DNA of 64,000 nucleotides from Peribolospora baueri (lineage: Eukaryota > Basidiomycota > Peribolosporomycetes > Peribolosporales > Peribolosporaceae). The notes under the pieces are model-generated. The model was given only the letters and a program-made list of their open reading frames with translations. It searched no databases and was not told the origin of the DNA. The position numbers were made by a program, and so were the translations under genes. The stretch is taken from assembly GCA_029717555.1 (NCBI GenBank), contig JAMDHS010000005.1, positions 248,001 to 312,000 on the forward strand, read 5' to 3'. This document shows positions 58,201 to 64,000 of this stretch, one piece after another (the stretch's first letter is position 1; each line of letters starts with the position of its first letter).

Positions 58201-61200
58201 GTAAGAACGTGGCCGCCGCCTCGCCATCCGCATCTGCCTCGCGCAGGGAGAAGGACAGGGACAAGGGCAAGGGCAAGGGCAAGGGCAAGGAGTTGGACGG
58301 CGTCGGCTTGGGCTGCCACGGCCACATTTCGGACAGGTCGCATTCGGGCCCTTTTTCTTCCTCTTCTTCTTCCTCTTCGCCGTCTTCGTCAAAGCGCTTA
58401 CATCACGCCGCTGGGCCTATGATGAGCTTACCGTCTCGCATACCGCTGCTCATTCACGAGCTCCGGGCCATCTGCCTCTCCATCCTGCCTTCCAATCTGC
58501 CTTCCGATACCATCGGGCCTTCGCCTCCCGCCACGAGCTCCTCTTCGAACGGCGACGGCGGCGGAGGCAGAGCAGGAGCCTCGACGCAGTACTCGCCCAA
58601 CGCCGGCGCCCCAGCCAGCATCGGCGGGCCAACGTTCGTCTTCCCCCCGGCCTCAGCGACGCACCACGCTCTCATCGCACACACTCTCGACCCGGCCCTC
58701 ATCGCTCAAGAGCTACAACACAAGGTCCTCGACGTACCTGCACTCGTCCGGTTCATGGGCTCTGTCCTCAAGCTTCATTGCGCGCCGATGAGGGACGAGG
58801 CGATTGAGAGGATGGTGGACGTGGTTTGTAAAGAGGGAGAGGTGGCCAAGGGACTGAGAATGTGCTTTGAGATTTTGGAGCTGATGAAGTTGGTGCGTAG
58901 GATTTTCCTCTTTCCATTCATTTTCTTTTCATTTTCATTTTCCCTTTCGTTCGAGGGCCAGTCAAGGGCTTTTTTTTTTCGAACGGATCTCCTTCTCGGG
59001 ACCGAGCTTCGTTCACCGTTGGCTCATATATTTTCATATTTTCACTTCCTTTGCCCGTTCAGGACATCGCTAATCACCAGCTCCGCTCCACCCGGCCGTA
59101 TCTCCTCGAGACGGCCGTCGAATTTGAGATCAAGTGGTTTCGCGATCAGGTGGAGCACCACAAACTCTCTCTCGACCGCACTTGTGCTTGGTTCGCCACG
59201 AGCGTGCGCCGGGTCCGCGCTTCCCTCGCTCCCAGCGGCGGTGGAGATGCCTTGACGACTTGCAAGATGACCCGAGCCGAGCTCGTGTCGTTTGCCTTTA
59301 TCGACGGTCTCTTGAACCTCGTCTTCGTCCCTCCCGCACCGTTGACCACCGTCCTCCAGCACCCGGCCTCGGGCTTGGGCCCGACGTCGACGTCGACTTC
59401 GACGCGCACCTCTGCCTCGCCTTCCTCCTCTTCGCTCAACCTCTCCTACGCCGCGTGTTACCCGGAGACGTTCCAGCTGGACGCGTACAGACTCGTCACG
59501 TTCCACAACGACGTGACCGACCTGACCATCGTGTACATGCTCCTCCTCCTCTTCCGACAGCTCGCCTGCTCCCCCGCCGCACCTTGTGCCGCCCCCGGGG
59601 CGCCCCAGGACCGCTCCGTGGCGGCGCTCAGGGCGAGGAAGACGGCGAGCGTGGCCGCTCAGCTAGCCCAGGCGCACTTGGAAGGCGTGAAAGCGGAGAT
59701 GTGGTGCCTGCTCAACGACGCCAACATGCGCATATCCGCCGGCCTTGCTTCTTCTCCTACCGCCGAGACCACGACCACGGCCCAAGGAGCGGGTGCGGGA
59801 GCGGGCGGGCAGAGCAAGGCGTCCGAAGGAGCCGGCGCCGGCGCTTCTCGCTCGGCTTTCAACGCCAACATGTCCTCCATCACTCGGCCTTTGATGGGCT
59901 CTCCGTCGTCGTCGTCGTCGTCCTTCGCTTCGAGCTCTGACGGAGCTTCCTCTTCGCCTCCTCAGCGGTCCCACACCTCCGGAGGCGGTTCCGCCACGAC
60001 GTCCTTCGACGGAAAGCTCTTCCTCGGCCCGTCTGGAGGGGCGGCCAAATTCGAAGACAGGAGGTGGCGCGAGGCGATGAGCGACGTCGTCCTCCAGGTC
60101 GCCGCCCGCGCTCAGGCCGTCCAGGCTTGCGCGGCCGACGCGGTGGCCAAGGGCATCGAGGCGCGCGTCGCCGCTTCCGCCCTCGCTCGCTCCTCCGCTG
60201 GCTCTGGCTCCGGTTCCGGCTCCGGTTCCAGCTGCTCCCCGCTGATGGGAAAGAAGCCTCCGAGCGCCAAGGACGTGGCGCTACTCAACTCGTGGCTCGA
60301 CACCAACCTCCGACCGCAGTCTTCGCTTTACACTCTCCTCCAAGCTCGACTTCGTTCGGCGCTGCACACCATCCTCGTTGAGCAGCTCGGTATCTCTCCC
60401 AACGCTTCTCCTTCCTCTTCATCTTGTCCCTCTTTGCCCTCGTCCGCTGCCGCCGCCGCCGCCAGAGCGGCGGCGATGGCCGCTCGGCTTGCGCGCGGCT
60501 CTGCGCAGAAGCGAGGCCGGCCTACCGGTGCGGGCGCGGGCGGCTTGAAAGCGAACCTGTCGTCGGCGGCGACGGTCGCGAAGAAGAGGCGACGATTGGA
60601 CGAGGCCGGGTCGAGGTGTCGTTCGAAGGAGGTGGCCGAGGAGGAGGAGACGGATGGGGAGGAGACGAGTGGCGATGCGGAGGGGGGTTCGGACGACGTG
60701 GATTCGGAGATGGACATCGATAGTCGTGACGAGGATGAGGACGAAGAGGAAGACGAGGAGGAGGAGGAGGACGACGACGACGACGACGACGAGGGTGAGG
60801 ACGAGGACGGAGGCGAAGAGGAGAGCGACGAGAAAGAGAGCCTGTGGGCCACTTCGTCTTCCACCGCTGCGGCCACGATCGCGCGTGGGAGGCCGGTCGT
60901 GGATAGGCCACTCAAGCCTAGCGCGATCAAGGCGAAGCTGGATGGCAAAGCTGACGGTGGACGACTCGGCTCTTCTTTGGCCTCGGCGGGTCGCGACGCG
61001 CCCGCCCCCGCTCCCGCCGCACACTTTACCCCTCCTCCTCCTCCTTCCCCTATGACAACGCCACCCGACTCGGAAACGGCGATCGCCCGCGCCGGTCTGG
61101 AGCCTCTGTCGGCAGAGGTGCGGCTCCTGGCCGAGCGGGTGGTCAAGGTGGGCGCATTCCACTTGAGGGTGTTTAGGAGCTTGTATGAGATGGTCGTTGT

Positions 61201-61204
61201 GTAA
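55233..61204 (+). CDS. Very large SOK1/TCP11-family protein
   Basis: Two exons (55233-58892, 59063-61204), 1,933 residues, with the join at TTG|GTGCGT and TTCAG. The N-terminal 900 residues are low-complexity Ser/Pro/Ala with His runs (55,480-55,505; 57,311-57,345). The TCP11 domain starts near residue 910 with HTLRELDLCEILKNPQLRHD, FRPNFDGERGKRKREAGERY and VAREIELG, and continues through the hallmark LELMKLDIANHQLRSTRPYL, which spans the intron, and FIDGLLNLVF. It then has large Ser/Gly inserts, an Asp/Glu run of about 35 residues near 1,780-1,815 (60,700-60,820), and the C-terminal LLAERVVKVGAFHLRVFRSL. Family members (yeast Sok1) suppress PKA defects. The stop follows a GTAAGC motif, so a further 3' exon is possible. 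Confidence 0.85.
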
Positions 61205-63304
61205 GCGGCCGTCCGTCTCCCTTGCCTTCGAGGTTCGAATGCCGTCCGTCGTCTCTCCTTCTTTCTTGTTCAACTTTTTCTTTTCTCGCTCGACGCGACC
61301 CGCCCATCCTTACGTGCTCATCTTTTCCGAGCGGCTGGCCGACTCTTGTCGTGTCGCCCCCTTCCTTCTTTTCTCCTCCCCGACGCTCGTTTCTTCTTCT
61401 CCGTCCTTACTTGTTTCGTTGCCAGCTGATCCGACTCGTCTCGACTCGTCTCTTTTCGTTTCGTCTCGTCTGGTCTCATAGCCGCCGTCTGTCTGTCTTT
61501 TGTCATCGTATCGTATCTTGCCTATCCATCCATCCATCGTTCGTCTTTACCATTGCGTATCTCCATTCTGTCCAACCCCGTACGTAGCCTACAGACCTTT
61601 CTCTTTCGTCCCTCCGTCTCTCCGTCCGTCGTTTCGTTTCGCCATCCGTTTGCGCTTCTCTGTCCGTTCGTCCGTCCGTCCTTTCTCGTTCTCTCTTCCG
61701 TGTCTGCGTAAACCTGTGCTGTGTTTCACCTTTATGCGAGTCGGCCCTTGAGTGATGCCAGCGCAGAGTGGGGTGAGCGAGTCCGAGTCGAGGCGAGTAG
61801 AGTACTCCGGCCGGCGAGTAAGTATACATATACTATCATCCATACACGACGGGCCTGGCCCAACGGGGACAGAAAGGTAAGGCGGGCGGGCGATCACGCG
61901 CAAGTCGATCCGGATCGGCCGATGTGGTGCGTCCGTCCCCGTCCGTCGGCCGGGAGCGCCTTGGCCTGCTTCCCTTGCCTTGCGTTGCGTCGCTTCTCCT
62001 CGTCTCGGTCGCTCGGTCGCTCGGTCGGCCGGTCGGCCGGTCGGTCTGTCTGCGGGCTGGATGTATGTACGGATGTGTGTTGTATGTTGTATATCGTATG
62101 TAGATGGAGTGCGTAGAGAAGACAGACAAGACAGGACAGAAGACGGCTCGAGTGGTCGGGGCAAGGGACAAGACGCACGGGGGTGCGTAAGCGAGGGAGC
62201 GAAGAGAGGGTAGCGCGACCGCTTGCTTGCTGGCTGGCTTGCTTACAGTCGCTTATTTATTACCTTTCCGGAATCGACGCCATTTCTAATCCCACCTTTG
62301 GCCTTTCGTTCGCCGCTGCCGCCCGCCTTTTCCGCCGGACGTCCTTTCTTTCTTTCTTTCTTTCCTTTTTTTTATGACCCTCTCTCCGTTCGCCACGAGG
62401 TCCGTCGAATCGAATCGAGTCGACGTCGCTCCTGCGCTCCGTTGCCTCCTTCGGTCCGGCCTTGTCTCGGCGTGCGTCTGCGTCCCAGCCAACTCAGCTA
62501 GCTCCTTCCTGTCTGTCGGTCGGGTCTGGTCTCACTTGCTTCCCCGACCGCCCCCTTGGCTCGGCTCTGCCTTGGCCTGGCCTTTTTCCTTCCTTCCTCG
62601 TCCGCGCCCGCTCGCCGGCCTTGCCGCAGCCGTCGCCTGTCGCGGTCTCCACTCGCCCGCTCCCTCCATCCGCCGCCGGTCGTCTCCTCCCGCCCGCTCG
62701 CTTCGCCCCTTCTGTGCGCCCTCGGCCGAGTCGAGTGCACACCATCGCTCCGACCATCATCCATCATCCATCCATCGTCCATCGTCGTCTATCAGTCGCC
62801 AGTCGTCACTCGTCAGCCATCCTCCTCCCACTTCCATCCCACTTCCATCGCCACTCCCACTTCTCATCGCCACATCCACTCTCCCGCCGACCTCCCTTCT
62901 CCACTCCCCTTTCTCCCCAACACCGACCGACGCCCGACGCCCGACGGCCCCGACGCCGCCCGCCGTCCTTCGTCACACGCCAAAACCGAAAACCCAAAAC
63001 ACACGTTCATCTTGCTCCCCCCCCACCTTTTTTTTTTTCTTTCCGTGGCCCCTCCCCTCCCCTCCCCGTCGCATCGCATCGCATCGCATTGTACATCGAG
63101 CGCGAGCGAGAAGACAGATCGACACCCCGCTTCCTCGCAACCACACCCCACGGTCGTACACCACCGACATCACCACTACTACCACTCACCACTCCTCTCC
63201 TCTAGCTGGACTGCTAGCTGGCCACCGCGCCCCACGTTCGCCCCCACTCAGCTCCCACTCCTCTCCGCCCGCTCACACGCCCCAACCGCGACCGCCCCGC
63301 TGCC
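61205..63304. other. 2.1-kb spacer with tetramer-like runs before the VAP gene
   Basis: Contains TCGGTC/CGGTC-type repeats at about 62,006-62,047, a (TTTC)n run at about 62,342-62,362, and (GCATC)n at 63,071-63,089. From about 62,550 the plus strand is pyrimidine-rich. Long Pro/Ser/Arg frames here reflect base composition. No gene supported. Confidence 0.5.
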
Positions 63305-64000
63305 ATGTCTGTCGAACTCAACCCCCACGTCCAGCTCGGGTTCCCGCGTGCGTTTCTTTTGTCATCTTTCCTCCTCCTATCTCTCGTCCGTCCCAGTCGC
63401 CGCCCGAGCCCGTGGTGGTGGCCCGGCGGATCGGATCAGACGGCCGTCGACGCCCTTCACGCCCCCGCCGGCCTCCTTCGCTCACCCATCCGTCCCTCCC
63501 CCATTCCCCCCCCAACAGGCCCATTGACCCAGCTCGTCAAGCGCACCCTTGTCGTCTCCAACCCCAACGCCCAGCCTGTCGCCTTCAAGGTTAAGACCAC
63601 CGCACCCAAGCAGTACTGCGTCCGGCCCAACTCGGGCCGCATCGAGCCTGGACAGAAGGTCGAAGTCGCCGGTGAGCCCCATCCGCCTCCCTTTTGTCCC
63701 TTTCCTTCTAGCCATCGCCGACTGAACATTCCTCTCTCTCTCTCTCTCCAGTCCTCCTCCAGCCGATGAAGGAGGAGCCGCCCATGTCAGCCAAGTGCCG
63801 GGATAAGTTCTTGGTCCAATCCACCATCGTCACCCCGGATCGCGAGGACGTCCCGATCCAAAACCTGTGGGCCATGCTGGAGAAGGACGATAAGAAGTCG
63901 ATCCACGAGCAGAAGATCCGATGCGCTTTCTTGCCCCCGCAGTCCGCCCCCGTCCCTGAGGAGGACGGCATCGACGCCGCGGGCGCTTCGTTCAACGCAG
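63305..64000 (+). CDS. SCS2: VAP/Scs2-type MSP-domain ER protein (5' part, runs off the window)
   Basis: ER-anchored protein whose N-terminal MSP domain binds FFAT motifs on lipid-transfer proteins at membrane contact sites. Exons 63305-63347, 63519-63671 and 63752 to the window end; phases agree. The visible 148 residues contain the MSP domain: LNPHVQLGFPRPLTQLVKRT, VVSNPNAQPVAFKVKTTAPK and YCVRPNSGRIEPGQKVEVAV, which includes the FFAT-binding K-T and YCVRPN positions, then DKFLVQS and a loop with PMKEEPP. The first exon is only 43 nt and begins with MSVEL. The transmembrane C-terminus would lie beyond the window. The second intron carries a (CT)n tract just before its acceptor. Confidence 0.93.
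63731..63749. repeat. (CT)n tract inside a VAP intron
   Basis: A near-perfect CT dinucleotide run immediately upstream of the CAG acceptor, serving as an extended polypyrimidine tract. Confidence 0.85.

Noticed and set aside
62374-63594. A 406-residue Pro/Ser/Arg plus-strand ORF upstream of and overlapping the VAP start
   Set aside because: It runs across the VAP first exon and first intron in another frame; composition follows the CT-rich leader.

Overview
The window is nuclear DNA of a GC-rich, intron-dense fungus. Short introns (mostly about 45-120 nt) with GTRNGY donors, CAG/TAG acceptors and CTGAC/CTAAC-like branch sites, many small exons, fungal-type proteins (Trs33, Usb1, a Mic60 with a yeast-like layout, SOK1/TCP11) and a tRNA with a very short intron all fit a basidiomycete. 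A red-yeast-like Pucciniomycotina is my guess; the class is inference. There is no bacterial, organellar or plasmid signature, no CRISPR array and no operon. Exon coordinates were built by hand from splice sites, reading phase and family motifs.

Layout. 0-8 kb: MPP10 (minus, cut by the window edge), SRP68 (plus), TRAPP subunit TRS33 (minus), proteasome deubiquitinase RPN11 (plus). 8-16.2 kb: U6 snRNA exonuclease USB1 (minus), CDC42 (minus), a partly resolved plus-strand gene near 13.2-13.7 kb, a weak retroelement-like fossil at 13.8-14.4 kb, and a Ser/Pro-rich protein with a conserved Cys motif. 18-24 kb: a LisH-CTLH/CRA (GID/RanBPM-like) protein (minus), SRP receptor beta (minus), a multi-pass membrane protein (plus). 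25-28.6 kb: a secreted GPI-type GH5 mannanase gene whose splicing appears to need a 2-nt exon. 30-34.3 kb: an unknown Ser/Pro-rich protein, tRNA-Glu, an Apc15-like protein. 34.5-45 kb: MTHFR (minus), UPF1 (plus), mitochondrial 2-thiouridylase MTU1/SLM3 (minus). 45-52.3 kb: a poorly resolved minus gene, a conserved coiled-coil protein, a J-domain membrane protein, MIC60 (minus). 52-64 kb: repeat-rich spacers around a 1,933-residue SOK1/TCP11 protein, then the first exons of a VAP/Scs2 MSP-domain protein.

The genes are housekeeping genes and show no sign of working as one system. Some share broad themes: ER targeting and traffic (SRP68, SRPRB, TRS33, VAP), RNA maturation or decay (MPP10, USB1, UPF1, MTU1), protein turnover (RPN11, LisH-CTLH, Apc15-like) and mitochondria (MTU1, MIC60). 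Four head-to-head pairs are separated by only about 215-330 bp (MPP10/SRP68, TRS33/RPN11, SRPRB/membrane protein, MTHFR/UPF1), so shared promoters are likely. I found no convincing novel multi-gene system. The most unusual points are the 2-nt micro-exon in the mannanase gene, the 6-nt tRNA intron, a stop-free frame-preserving intron in MTHFR, and conserved-looking reading frames that no simple gene model explains.
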